Below are positions 45,510 through 54,422 of a stretch of DNA of 64,000 nucleotides, one piece after another. This DNA is from Pelomonas cellulosilytica (GTDB taxonomy: Bacteria > Pseudomonadota > Gammaproteobacteria > Burkholderiales > Burkholderiaceae_C): the NCBI RefSeq assembly GCF_021353265.1, contig NZ_JAJTWU010000005.1:310001-374000 (forward strand), in the 5' to 3' direction. The notes below the pieces were generated by a model that had not been told where the DNA came from, did not search any database, and was given only the letters and a program-made list of their open reading frames with translations. Each line of letters begins with the position of its first letter. Position 1 is the first letter of the stretch. Position numbers and translations under genes: made by a program.

Positions 45510-45530
45510 GCGGGGCGTCAAGCGCCCCGC
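45510..45530. terminator. Hairpin at the 3' end of parB, between convergent genes
   Basis: GCGGGGCG and CGCCCCGC (8 bp, loop TCAAG) enclose the parB stop codon (45518-45520) and lie 17 nt after the PEP-CTERM stop. It likely acts as a bidirectional terminator although no T-tract is present. Confidence 0.5.
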
Positions 45531-46417
45531 AGGCGTTGCAGGATGCCGTCCAGCGCGTCCAGCGAGTCGAACTGAATGGCCAGCTCGCCGCTCTGGCCGC
45601 GCTTCGTTCGCTTCTTGATGCGCACCTCGACTGTGGCGCCGAGAGCGTCGGCCAGCTCTTCTTCCAGACGCAGCACGTCGCGGCTCTTGTCGCTCTTCAC
45701 GCGCAGCAGCGGCGCCTGACGCGCGGCGCCCTGGTTCTTCGCGACGAGCTTCTCGGCCTCGCGCACGCTGAGCTTCTTGGCCGCGATCTCGCTGGCCGTC
45801 GTGATCTGCAGCGCGCCGTCCAGCGGGAGCAGCGCGCGGGCATGGCCCATGTCCAGGTCGCCCGCCATCAGCATGTTCTGCACCGGCGTAGCCAGGTTCA
45901 GCAGGCGCAGCAGGTTGCTGGCAGCGCTGCGCGAACGGCCCACGGCCTGCGCGGCCTGCTCGTGCGTCAGACCGAACTCGTCGGTCAGCCGCTTGAGGCC
46001 CTGGGCTTCTTCGAGGGGGTTCAGGTCCTCGCGCTGGATGTTCTCGATCAGCGCCATGGCGGCGGCCGACTCGTCGGGCACGGACTTCACGAGCACCGGC
46101 ACTTCGCGCAGGCCGGCCAGCCGGGCCGCGCGGAAGCGGCGCTCGCCGGCAATGATCTCGTAGGCTACGGCGCCCTGCGGCGTGATTGGCCGCACGAGGA
46201 TCGGCTGCATGATGCCCTGCGACTTGATGGACTCGGCCAGTTCGTACAGCGAGCCCTCGTCCATGCGCGTGCGCGGCTGGTACTTGCCGGCCTGCAGCTG
46301 CTCCAGCTTCAGCGTGCTGGGTGTGCCGTCGCGCTCGGCGGCGGGCTGGTCGCTGACCTTGGGGCCCAGCAGGGCTTCCAGGCCGAGGCCGAGGCCTTTG
46401 GGTTTCTTCGTTGCCAT
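45518..46417 (-). CDS. parB: Chromosome-partitioning protein ParB (Spo0J family)
   Basis: 299 residues with the chromosomal ParB layout: N-terminal [15 protein letters not shown] (ParA-interacting tail), the CTP-binding GERRFRAAR motif, [15 protein letters not shown], the parS-reading helix-turn-helix ([24 protein letters not shown]) and a C-terminal dimerisation domain. It is a CTP-dependent clamp that loads at parS and positions the origin. The parS sites it should bind are at 59895, 61035 and 61236. Unusually, parA is 12.5 kb away in the same direction, not adjacent. Confidence 0.96.
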   Translation of the reverse strand: MATKKPKGLGLGLEALLGPKVSDQPAAERDGTPSTLKLEQLQAGKYQPRTRMDEGSLYELAESIKSQGIMQPILVRPITPQGAVAYEIIAGERRFRAARLAGLREVPVLVKSVPDESAAAMALIENIQREDLNPLEEAQGLKRLTDEFGLTHEQAAQAVGRSRSAASNLLRLLNLATPVQNMLMAGDLDMGHARALLPLDGALQITTASEIAAKKLSVREAEKLVAKNQGAARQAPLLRVKSDKSRDVLRLEEELADALGATVEVRIKKRTKRGQSGELAIQFDSLDALDGILQRLRGA

Positions 46418-46433
46418 GGTCGCGGATTGTCGG

Positions 46434-46976
46434 TCAGGGGCCGGGCGCGGCCAGGTCGTCCAGCAGCGCATGGCCCTCGGGCCAGTCGCCCAGGCCGGAA
46501 GCGCTGTTCAGGTGGCCACGCGGGCCGGCCATCACGACGGTCGCACCCCATTGCCCGGCCATCTCGGCGCCGCGGGCCAGCGCGCAGTAGGGGTCGTCGC
46601 TGCTGAGCACGGCCGTGGCCTTGAACGGCAGCCGCCCGCGGCGGATCGGCCGCCAGTTGTGCAGCTGTGGCGGCATGGCGTCGTGCTCGGTGTCGGGCGG
46701 CGCGACCAGCAGCGTCCCGTGCACGCGGGCCGTGTGCCGCGAGTGCTCGGCCCAGGCGGCGACCAGCTGGCAGCCCAGGCTGTGCGCGACGAGCAGCACC
46801 GGCGCCGGGTCGTCCAGCGCGAGCAGCACCTCGTCCAGCCGCGCCATCCAGTCGCCGCGGCGCGGCCATTGCCAGTCGGCCTGCTCGACCTTGGCATAGC
46901 CGTACAGGCGCTGCCAGCGGCTTTGCCAATGGTCGGCGTCGGAGTCCATCCAGCCGGGAAGGATGAGTCGCTGCAT
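46434..46976 (-). CDS. RBBP9/YdeN family alpha/beta-hydrolase
   Basis: 180-residue serine hydrolase. [18 protein letters not shown] is the family N-terminus, VAHSLGCQL the nucleophile elbow, with SSDDPYC (Asp) and [18 protein letters not shown] (His) completing the triad. Natural substrate unknown. The frame extends in phase to ATG 47036; the shorter start fits the family. It ends 16 nt before parB and runs the same way, so it may drive parB. Divergent from argC. Confidence 0.88.
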   Translation of the reverse strand: MQRLILPGWMDSDADHWQSRWQRLYGYAKVEQADWQWPRRGDWMARLDEVLLALDDPAPVLLVAHSLGCQLVAAWAEHSRHTARVHGTLLVAPPDTEHDAMPPQLHNWRPIRRGRLPFKATAVLSSDDPYCALARGAEMAGQWGATVVMAGPRGHLNSASGLGDWPEGHALLDDLAAPGP

Positions 46977-47060
46977 GGGGTTGATCGAGGGGTTGCATCC
47001 GATGTCATCCGGGCGGACGACAATCGTGGATTCCATTATTCCCGCCCATGGAGATCAGGC

Positions 47061-48008
47061 ATGACGTTCAAGGTGTTTGTTGACGGCCAGGAAGGCACCA
47101 CGGGCTTGCGCATCCACGAGTACCTCGCCGCGCGCGGCGACATCGAGGTGCTGAAGATCGACGCCGACAAGCGCAAGGACCCGGCCGAGCGCTCGCGCCT
47201 GCTGAACGCCGCCGACGTGGCCTTCCTGTGCCTGCCGGACGCCGCCTCGCGCGAGGCGGCCTTCATGGTCAACAACCCCAACACCTGCCTCATCGACGCC
47301 AGCACGGCGCACCGCACGGCGCCGGGCTGGGTGTTCGGCCTGCCGGAGCTGGCTCGCGGCCAGCGCGGCGCCATCCAGGCCAGCAAGCGCATCGCCAACC
47401 CGGGCTGCCACGCCAGCGCCTTCATCCTGGCCGTGCGGCCGCTGGTGGACGCTGGCCTGCTGCCGCGCGATGCGGCCGTCAGCGCCACGTCCATCACCGG
47501 CTATTCCGGCGGTGGCAAGAGCATGATCGCCGAGTACGAGCAGCAGCCGTTGCCTGCCCATCTGAGCGCACCGCGCCCCTATAGCCTGGGCCTCAAGCAC
47601 AAGCATCTGCCTGAGATGCAGGCGCACACCGGCCTGTCCGCGCCGCCGGTGTTCCAGCCCATCGTCGCCAACTTCTACAAGGGCCTCGCGGTCAGCGTGC
47701 CGCTGCAGCTGAGCCAGCTGAAGGCCGGCACCACGCCGGAGCAGGTTCAGGCGGCGCTGGCAGCCCACTACGACGGCGAGCGCTTCATCCGCGTCATGCC
47801 GCTGCGCGACGCCGCCACGCTGGAGGCCGGCTTCTTTGACGTGCAGGCCTGCAACGACACGAACCGCGTGGACCTGTTCGTGTTCGCGTCCGACACGCAG
47901 GTGCTCGTCATGAGCCGGCTGGACAACCTCGGCAAGGGCGCCAGCGGCGCGGCGGTGCAGAGCATGAACGTGCATCTGGGCGTCGAGGAGACGCTGGGCC
48001 TGGTCTGA
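47061..48008 (+). CDS. argC: N-acetyl-gamma-glutamyl-phosphate reductase (type 2)
   Basis: 315 residues; NADPH-dependent third step of arginine synthesis, reducing N-acetylglutamyl-phosphate to the semialdehyde. The length fits short type 2 ArgC (about 310). Landmarks are [18 protein letters not shown] (Rossmann), the active-site Cys in [19 protein letters not shown] and the conserved LKHKHLPEM histidines. It stands alone, without other arg genes, and breaks the run of minus-strand genes between parA and parB. Confidence 0.95.
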   Translation: MTFKVFVDGQEGTTGLRIHEYLAARGDIEVLKIDADKRKDPAERSRLLNAADVAFLCLPDAASREAAFMVNNPNTCLIDASTAHRTAPGWVFGLPELARGQRGAIQASKRIANPGCHASAFILAVRPLVDAGLLPRDAAVSATSITGYSGGGKSMIAEYEQQPLPAHLSAPRPYSLGLKHKHLPEMQAHTGLSAPPVFQPIVANFYKGLAVSVPLQLSQLKAGTTPEQVQAALAAHYDGERFIRVMPLRDAATLEAGFFDVQACNDTNRVDLFVFASDTQVLVMSRLDNLGKGASGAAVQSMNVHLGVEETLGLV

Positions 48009-48012
48009 CGCG

Positions 48013-49071
48013 TCAGCCGGCCGGCGTGTCCTGCGCCGGGTGCCGCTCCTCGCGGCCGTCGGCGTGGCGGGCGAAGCGGTCCTGACCGTCCCCGTGGACG
48101 GGCGCCGCGTCCGGCCACGGCCAGCCGCCGAACTCGGTGCGGCGGTAGTCCTCGAAGGCCTGCCGCAGCTCCTGCTCGGTGTTCATGACGAACGGCCCGT
48201 ACTGGGCCACCGGCTCGCCGATCGGGCGGCCCTGCAGCATCAGCAGTTCGGCGGGCTCCTCGCCGTTGACCAGCGTGACGGTGGCGCCGGCGCGCAGTTC
48301 CATCGCCGACTGCACCGGCACCGGCTGGCCGTCCACCTCGAGCTGGCGGCCGGCGAAGAAGTACAGCTTGCGCCGCGTGCCGTCGCCGGTGGCCGGCGGC
48401 AGCACCCAGCGCGCGCCGGGCGCGAGGCGCAGTGTCCACATCGCAACGTCCGACGCGGCTCGCGACGCCCACGAATCCGGCGGCGGGGCCAGTGGTTTCA
48501 GTGTGTCGCCGGGCACGGGCAGCGCGCCGGCGATGCAGACCACCTCGGTCTCGCGGCCGGCGTCGTCGGTGAAGCGGTGACGCGGGATGTCCTGCGACCA
48601 GAACATCGTGAAGTGCGGCGCCACCATCTTGCTGGCGGCCGGCAGGTTGAGCCAGATCTGGAACAGCTCCAGCGGGTTGGGCCGGTCGGTGCGCAGCAGC
48701 GGGAACATCTCGGCGTGCACGATGCCCTGGCCGGCCGTCAGCCACTGCACGTCGCCGCCGCCGAAGCGGGCGCCGGCGCCCAGCGAGTCCGAATGGTCGA
48801 TGCGTCCCTGGCGCACGATGGTCACCGTCTCGAAGCCGCGGTGCGGATGCGCCGGAAAGCCCGGCACCTGCTGGCCGTGGTACATGCTCCAGCCGTCGCG
48901 GCGCGAGAAGTCCGAGCCGATCTGCCGGCCGCGCAGCAGCGCCGCGTCGGGGCCATGACGGCCATTGCCAGGCGGGTAGGCGTCGTCATGGTGGACGCAG
49001 AAGAGGAAAGGGTCGATCGTCTCCCACGGAAAGCCGAGGGGTGTGACGGAGAGCAGGGCGGCGGTGGGCAT
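48013..49071 (-). CDS. Pirin family protein
   Basis: 352-residue bicupin. The N-terminal cupin carries the iron ligands in PAHPHRGFETVTIV and the distal His/Glu in GQGIVHAEMF; the C-terminal pirin_C domain covers roughly 190-310 (RKLYFFAGRQLEVDG, ELLMLQGRPIGEPV, YGPFVMNTEQELRQAFEDYRRTEFGGWPW). Related proteins show quercetinase activity or regulate enzymes; the role here is unknown. Its 3' end is 4 nt past argC (convergent), and its 5' end shares a 224-nt region with the conflict-type operon. Confidence 0.92.
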   Translation of the reverse strand: MPTAALLSVTPLGFPWETIDPFLFCVHHDDAYPPGNGRHGPDAALLRGRQIGSDFSRRDGWSMYHGQQVPGFPAHPHRGFETVTIVRQGRIDHSDSLGAGARFGGGDVQWLTAGQGIVHAEMFPLLRTDRPNPLELFQIWLNLPAASKMVAPHFTMFWSQDIPRHRFTDDAGRETEVVCIAGALPVPGDTLKPLAPPPDSWASRAASDVAMWTLRLAPGARWVLPPATGDGTRRKLYFFAGRQLEVDGQPVPVQSAMELRAGATVTLVNGEEPAELLMLQGRPIGEPVAQYGPFVMNTEQELRQAFEDYRRTEFGGWPWPDAAPVHGDGQDRFARHADGREERHPAQDTPAG

Positions 49072-49295
49072 GGTGGCGTCCGGTCGGCCCGCGAAAGGCG
49101 GGCGAGGGCGACACCCTAACCCGGAGTCGGTGGCCGTTGCAGCAGACGGGCCTCGGGAGGTGTGTGAAGCGAGTCGGTGGCGGCGTGCTGTTTCTCACGC
49201 CGGCTCGCCGGCCACCCGTGCAGCCCCGTCCTAGACTGGGACGAGCCCCCGGGCGTGGGGACGGCAACAACGACTGACGGCATCGGGGAGGGGGC

Positions 49296-50435
49296 TTGAC
49301 GACAGCACGAGTACAGGGCGAGCGGCCTGCCGGTGTGAGCCCGCTGACTGCCCGTCTGGCGCGCGCGGGGATCGACACGGGACTGCCTCACCGGCTGCTG
49401 CGCCGCGCGGTGATGGCCCTGGCCAAGACGCCGGCGGCAACTGCCGTTGCACCCTCGCCGCTCCCCGGGTTCCTAGCGCCGCTGGCGCAGGCGCTGGCCC
49501 CGAGGTTTGCCGCCCATGACCAGGCGGCGGTGGCTGCGGCCAACCGCTATCGAAGCGCGTTCTGGTTGAGTTATGCCCTCAGCGCGGTGGCCGTGCTGCT
49601 GGCGGTGCTGCCTCTGTCCGTGCCGGCCCATCATGCGCTGCATGAGCCGGTGGCGGTGGCCGCTGGCGTCACGGAGTTCGTGCTGATCCTGGCCATCATT
49701 GCGTTGTACCGGCGCGGCAACTCGCGCGGCTGGCGTGATCGGTGGGTGCGGGAGCGCGCCGTTGCCGAGCAGCTGCGCTATCTGCCGCTGCTCGCGCCGT
49801 TCGCCGCCCAGCGACCCGACGGCGACGACAACTGGTACCTGCGCCTGCTGGGCCCGCAGGACGGCCTGCCCCACGATGCCGCCGCCGTGTCACAGGAGGG
49901 CTTGGCGGATGTCGCCGCGCAGTGCCGCAGCCTGCAGTCGCTTCCCGCGTGGCGCGAGCTCTTCAGGGCGCTGGACGACGCCGGCCGGCGCGGTGCCTAT
50001 GCCGGGTTTGTCGCGCAGGAGTTGCAGCGGCAGGCGGCCTATCACGATGGCGTCGCCGCGCGGGAGGCGGCGTTTGCCCATCGAGTGCACCGGCTCGGGA
50101 CGGGGTTGTTCATGTTGACGGCCGCGGCGGTGGGCCTGCATCTGGTCGTGCACCTGCCGGTGCTGGTGCTGCTGGCCACCGGATTGCCGGCGCTGGCGAG
50201 CGCGCTGCACGGCATCCTGGCCCACGGCGAGAGCCGGCGCCTGGCGGCCGGCTCGAGGCGGCAGGCGCGGGCGCTGCGCGCGTTGCAGCGCGAGCTCGAC
50301 GCGCTGCGTGCGGCCGAGCCGTTGCCGGACGCCATCCGGCTCGCCCCCGTAGTGTTGCGGGCCGTGCAGCTGCTGCTGGACGAGCACCTGGACTGGCGCG
50401 AGCTGGTGCTGCACCACGACCTTCCCCTGCCCTGA
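49296..50435 (+). CDS. Membrane protein with two SLATT-like 2TM modules
   Basis: 379 residues with four membrane helices in two pairs (about 90-109 and 120-138; about 266-284 and 286-303). Module 1 ends RDRWVRERAVAEQLRYLPLL, module 2 is flanked by QRQAAYHDGVAAREAAFAHRVHR and ends LPALASALHGILAHGESRRLA then an Arg-rich helix. Helix pair plus R-x-W/R-x2-AE-x-LR is the pattern of SLATT (DUF4231-like) effectors, predicted pore formers in nucleotide-signalling conflict systems. TTG start at 49296 follows a strong GGGGAGGGGG. First of three genes; 24 nt to the next. SLATT identity is by eye, moderate certainty. Confidence 0.65.
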   Translation: MTTARVQGERPAGVSPLTARLARAGIDTGLPHRLLRRAVMALAKTPAATAVAPSPLPGFLAPLAQALAPRFAAHDQAAVAAANRYRSAFWLSYALSAVAVLLAVLPLSVPAHHALHEPVAVAAGVTEFVLILAIIALYRRGNSRGWRDRWVRERAVAEQLRYLPLLAPFAAQRPDGDDNWYLRLLGPQDGLPHDAAAVSQEGLADVAAQCRSLQSLPAWRELFRALDDAGRRGAYAGFVAQELQRQAAYHDGVAAREAAFAHRVHRLGTGLFMLTAAAVGLHLVVHLPVLVLLATGLPALASALHGILAHGESRRLAAGSRRQARALRALQRELDALRAAEPLPDAIRLAPVVLRAVQLLLDEHLDWRELVLHHDLPLP

Positions 50436-50459
50436 CCTGACCCCTCCCTGCCCCGCACC

Positions 50460-52766
50460 ATGAGCACCACGAAGATCCAGGTCTTCCTCTCGTCCCGTTT
50501 CGGCGAGTTCGCCGACTACCGTGATGCCATCGTCGAGCAGATCCGCGCGCGCAAGCTGGACGAGGCATTCGGCCTGGAGGTCATCGACCTGCGCGACGGC
50601 CTTGCCCGCGCGCGGCCGCCACAGGAGGTCTGCCCCGACGGCGTGCGGCGCAGCGAGTTCATGATCCTGTTGCTGGGTGACACCTATGGCGAACTGGCGC
50701 CCGGCCACGATGTGAGCCACACGCACCTGGAGTACCTTGAGGCCGTTGCGCCGGGCTCCGACACCTGGGTGCTGCCGGCGATCATCAGCGCGGTGCCGCT
50801 CCAGGACTGGAGCCGGCAGGCCTGGCCCGATGGCGTCTTGCGCTTCCGCGAGGAGGTGATGCAGCGGCACACGACGGCGCTGTTCTCGAAGGCCGAGGGC
50901 GTGGCGCCGGTGGCCGGGCGCATCGTGCACAGCCTGTTCATCAACCTCGTCGAATGGATGCGGCACGGCACCGAGGCGGACACTGACGAGCCGCTGGAGG
51001 CCGAGGACCGGCCGACGATCGACGCCGCGCTGGTGGACAACCTGGAACTGCGCCAGCTGGCGCGCCTGGGCCGCACCGAGCCGCAGCGGCTTTACGAAGC
51101 GACGCGTGGTCCCGTCAGCGAGGCGGCTGCCGAACACCGCCGGCTGGCCGATGCGGCGCTGCGCGAGGGCGAGCCGCTGGTTGCGCTGCAGCACATGGCG
51201 CAGAGCCTGCAATGCCTGCCGCTGCAACCCAAACTGCAGTACGAGGCCGCGATGCTGCGCCTGGGCTCGCCCTGCACCCGGCAGCAGCTGGACGACACGC
51301 GTGAACAGCTGTTGCAGGCGGCGCGGTGGTTCGAGCGCCACCAGCTCGTCTTCTGGCGCAGCGCCTGTTACATCGGCCTCGCGCGTGTCGAGCTGGCGCT
51401 GGATGCACGGCGCGCCGAGCAGGCCGTGGTGCATTGCGCCATGGCGTTGGAGGCCCCGGAGGGCTACGACGGGACGTTCAATTTCCGCGCTGCCCGGTTC
51501 GAATACGCCCGCACGCTGACGCTGGCCGGTCACACCGACGACGCGCTGAAGGCTCTCAACCAGCTCGCGGGCTACTCGCCGCGCTACCTCGCGCAGGCGG
51601 TGCGGGACCCGTCCTTCGTGCCACTGCGCGATCGACTGCGCCAGATGCTGCAGGGGCACAAGCAGGAGATGCTGAACCTGGCGAATGAGATCGTCGCGCT
51701 GGGACAGCACGCCGAGGCCATCCACCACGGCCTGGACGCCCTGGCACCCTCCCTGGCCCAGGCGCACGCGGTGCCGGCGCTGGAGTCGGGCTTCGATGGC
51801 TACACCGCCACGCGCATGCAGCAGGCGCTGCGTCGCTACTTCGGCGACTTTGCCGGCTGGTTGGTCGTCACCGGGCAGGCGCTGGCGGAGGAGGCAGCCA
51901 TCGCCGGCCTGCCGGATTGCCCCTTCCCGGGCCAGGCGTTCGAGGAGTCGTTCCGGGCGGGCGACGAGGCCGTGTTGGACCGGTGGCTGGTGCGGCCGGG
52001 CGACCGCCTCTCGCCCGGCATGCCATTGATGACCTACCGCTACCGCGAAGGCCAGCAGCCGCGCGAGTACCGCTTGAACGACCGCCTGCCGCAGGGAGCC
52101 CTGCTGAACCGGCTGCTGGCACCAGCCGGCACGCGGCTCGCGCGTGGGACACCGCTGTGCGACTGGGTGGCCCGCAGCGCCGACGTTTCGGTGATCGAGG
52201 CGCTGCGCCGCCGGCTGGCCGCCGCCCGCGACCGCCTGCCGCAACTGCGTCCGCATGCCGATACCGGCGTGCTCGGTGGCGCCGCCATGGCCGTGCTGGG
52301 CATGCTGGCCTGCGGGCTGGGCGCGGCCAGCCAGGCGTCCGCGCCGGTGTTGCTCGTGTCGACGACCGCGGCGCTCGGCGGCGGCGGGTGGGCGGCCCTG
52401 GCCTACTACCGGCTGCGGCGCGAGCATGCCGGTACCTGGGCGGCGATCGATGCCGACCAGTCACGGCTCGACGCCTTGACGCAGTCGCTGCCGGCGCTGT
52501 GGCGCCGCTGGGTGGGCACGCTGCAGCAGTTCGAGAAGCTGCTGGGCAGCGTTCCGCAGGAGGCCGTGCCGTTCGTGCGCCACACCCAGGCTGCAGGGCG
52601 TGGCCAGCTGGCGCTGCTGCGCAGCAGCGCGCTGCCCGACGAGGGCCGCCTGCTCACGGGCCCGCTGCCCGGCGATGGCCGGTTGGCGCTGTACCGGGTC
52701 GCGCGCGGTACTGACAACGCGCCGATGCTTCAGCGTGCCGGACTCGGCGCCGTGCCTGCCCTCTGA
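50460..52766 (+). CDS. DUF4062-TPR-barrel-2TM fusion protein
   Basis: 768 residues. The N-terminal DUF4062 domain (about 4-100: IQVFLSSRFGEFADYRDAIVEQI, EFMILLLGDTYGEL, SHTHLEYLEAV) is TIR-related and found in NACHT and other immune ATPases. A helical TPR-like region (about 200-430) comes next, then a biotinyl/lipoyl-like barrel half-repeat (WLVRPGDRLSPGMPLMTYRY ... LLAPAGTRLARGTPLCDWV) without a lipoyl Lys, two membrane helices near 602-650 and a C-terminal cytosolic tail. No NACHT ATPase is present. Probably a membrane-bound receptor or adaptor for the flanking SLATT-like and HEPN proteins. Fusion not known to me. Confidence 0.62.
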   Translation: MSTTKIQVFLSSRFGEFADYRDAIVEQIRARKLDEAFGLEVIDLRDGLARARPPQEVCPDGVRRSEFMILLLGDTYGELAPGHDVSHTHLEYLEAVAPGSDTWVLPAIISAVPLQDWSRQAWPDGVLRFREEVMQRHTTALFSKAEGVAPVAGRIVHSLFINLVEWMRHGTEADTDEPLEAEDRPTIDAALVDNLELRQLARLGRTEPQRLYEATRGPVSEAAAEHRRLADAALREGEPLVALQHMAQSLQCLPLQPKLQYEAAMLRLGSPCTRQQLDDTREQLLQAARWFERHQLVFWRSACYIGLARVELALDARRAEQAVVHCAMALEAPEGYDGTFNFRAARFEYARTLTLAGHTDDALKALNQLAGYSPRYLAQAVRDPSFVPLRDRLRQMLQGHKQEMLNLANEIVALGQHAEAIHHGLDALAPSLAQAHAVPALESGFDGYTATRMQQALRRYFGDFAGWLVVTGQALAEEAAIAGLPDCPFPGQAFEESFRAGDEAVLDRWLVRPGDRLSPGMPLMTYRYREGQQPREYRLNDRLPQGALLNRLLAPAGTRLARGTPLCDWVARSADVSVIEALRRRLAAARDRLPQLRPHADTGVLGGAAMAVLGMLACGLGAASQASAPVLLVSTTAALGGGGWAALAYYRLRREHAGTWAAIDADQSRLDALTQSLPALWRRWVGTLQQFEKLLGSVPQEAVPFVRHTQAAGRGQLALLRSSALPDEGRLLTGPLPGDGRLALYRVARGTDNAPMLQRAGLGAVPAL

Positions 52767-52785
52767 CCTCACCGGAGCTCCCGAC

Positions 52786-54411
52786 ATGGCCCGCTATCTC
52801 TCCCGCCCGCGCACGCTGTGGGCCACGCTGGCCGGTGCAGCAGGCGTCGTGCAGACGCTCGAAGGCCCCGTCCGGCACGAGGCCGGCGACGCCATCCTCA
52901 CCGGCCTGCACGGTGAGCAGTGGCCGGTGCCCCGGGCCAGCTTCGCGCTCAAGTACCGCCCGGTGGAGCCGGAGCGGGCGGGCCACAGCGGCTATTACGC
53001 ACATGTCGCGGAACCTGTCGACGCGGTGCAGGCCGCCGCCCCCAGCACGGTGCAGGTCCAGGGCGGCACGCTGAAGGCGCAGCCGGGAGACTGGATCGTC
53101 AGCTACCCGGACGGCAGCCGTTCGGTCGTGCGTGCGGACCTGTTTGCGCGGCTTTACCAGCCGGACACCAGCGGTCCCGTGCGTGCGCTGCAGAGGGGCG
53201 TCGACGAGATCGCATTCGAGGCACCGCTGCGCGAGGCGCTCGCGCGGGACCTGAAGACGCTGGCCTGGGTCTGCGGCCGCGAGACGCCGTCGTTGGTCGT
53301 GTTCGTGGCCGCACGCTGTCTGGAGCGGGTCGTGCTGGCCACTCAGGACGCTGCTGCGGGCCGCGCGCAGTCCACCGTGCAGCAGCGCATAGATCTGCTG
53401 CAGCTGACCGGGGCGATGACGTCGGGCGAAGCCGCCGTGGCGCACAACTTGCGGCGCCTGGGCAACCAGGTGCGGCACCTGGACGACGCGCTTGGCCCGG
53501 CAGATGAGCCCTTCGTGCTGAGCCTGCTGTGCGCCGTGCTCGGCTGGGCCGCTGCCTGGTGGCGCGCCGGCCCGAGCCGGGATGACGGAGACACCCAGGC
53601 CGCGCGTGAACGCATCGAGGCCGCGGCGCCGGTGCCCGAGGTGCTGACGCTGGCGCATGCACGTCGGGCGGCGGACTGCGCCCAGTGCTTCACCGCCATC
53701 GCGCAGCGCGTGCACGCCAATGCGGAGTTCCTGCTGCTGTTCGCGGTGGAGCGCAGCCTGGACTTCGGCGAACTGGACATCGCTGAGCGCCTGCTGGCCC
53801 TCGTGCGCGCGGAGAGCGGCATCCGCTCGAGGCGCACGGCGCAGCTGCGCGCGTTGACGGCGAGTCGTGCCGGTGACCTGCGGCGCGCGCGGGAACTCGT
53901 CGACCGCTACCTGGACCGCGAGCCGCGCGGCACAGACGACCGGTTGTTCGAGGAGTCGCAGGGCATTAAGGGCGGTGTCTACAAGCGCTGCTGGGCCCGT
54001 GGCGGCTCGCGCGAGGACCTGGTGCTGGCCCACCGCGCTTACGAGGCCGCGTGGTCGCGCGGCGGCAGTTTCTATTCGGGCATCAATTGTGCCGCGACGC
54101 TCGCCTGGCTGGGGCGCACGGCCGAAGCGCGCGGCATCGCCCTGGCGTTGCGCGAGGAGCTGGCGCCCTACATCGATGACAGTGAAGACGCCGAGGTCGA
54201 CATGCAAGCCGTGCCCTGGCTGTATGCGAGCCATGCGGAGGCTTGCCTGCTGGCGGGCGACATGCAGGCATTCACGTCGCTGGCCGCACGGCTGAAGACT
54301 GCGCTGGCCTCGACCCAGCGAGGCGTTTGGACCAGCTTTTCCCAGCAGTTGGCCGTCCACGAGGCCCAGGGTGTGCTGCCGGTCGGCAGCCGCGAGGGCG
54401 GCGCCGTATAG
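52786..54411 (+). CDS. DUF4145/HEPN and TRAFs-binding (DUF4071) domain protein
   Basis: 541 residues. Two N-terminal copies of a phage-type small domain (GDAILTGLHGEQWPVPRASFALKY, GDWIVSYPDGSRSVVRADLFARLY). Residues about 165-235 look like DUF4145 (HEPN superfamily): AARCLERVVL, QRIDLLQLTGAMTSGE, then LRRLGNQVRHLD with the R-x6-H that HEPN RNases use. The C-terminal half holds EESQGIKGGVYKRCW and SFYSGINCAATLAWLGRTAEA, the pattern of the TRAFs-binding/TPR-S domain of conflict systems. Last gene of the operon, 19 nt after the DUF4062 gene; convergent with the ompA array. Domain names are by eye. Confidence 0.62.
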   Translation: MARYLSRPRTLWATLAGAAGVVQTLEGPVRHEAGDAILTGLHGEQWPVPRASFALKYRPVEPERAGHSGYYAHVAEPVDAVQAAAPSTVQVQGGTLKAQPGDWIVSYPDGSRSVVRADLFARLYQPDTSGPVRALQRGVDEIAFEAPLREALARDLKTLAWVCGRETPSLVVFVAARCLERVVLATQDAAAGRAQSTVQQRIDLLQLTGAMTSGEAAVAHNLRRLGNQVRHLDDALGPADEPFVLSLLCAVLGWAAAWWRAGPSRDDGDTQAARERIEAAAPVPEVLTLAHARRAADCAQCFTAIAQRVHANAEFLLLFAVERSLDFGELDIAERLLALVRAESGIRSRRTAQLRALTASRAGDLRRARELVDRYLDREPRGTDDRLFEESQGIKGGVYKRCWARGGSREDLVLAHRAYEAAWSRGGSFYSGINCAATLAWLGRTAEARGIALALREELAPYIDDSEDAEVDMQAVPWLYASHAEACLLAGDMQAFTSLAARLKTALASTQRGVWTSFSQQLAVHEAQGVLPVGSREGGAV

Positions 54412-54422
54412 GCGGTCGTCCG

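Noticed and set aside
49890..52427. Open frame of about 845 codons antisense to the conflict-type operon
   Set aside because: Low-complexity Gln/Arg/Val/Leu composition and no recognisable motif; the plus-strand frames carry clear domains and ribosome-binding sites.
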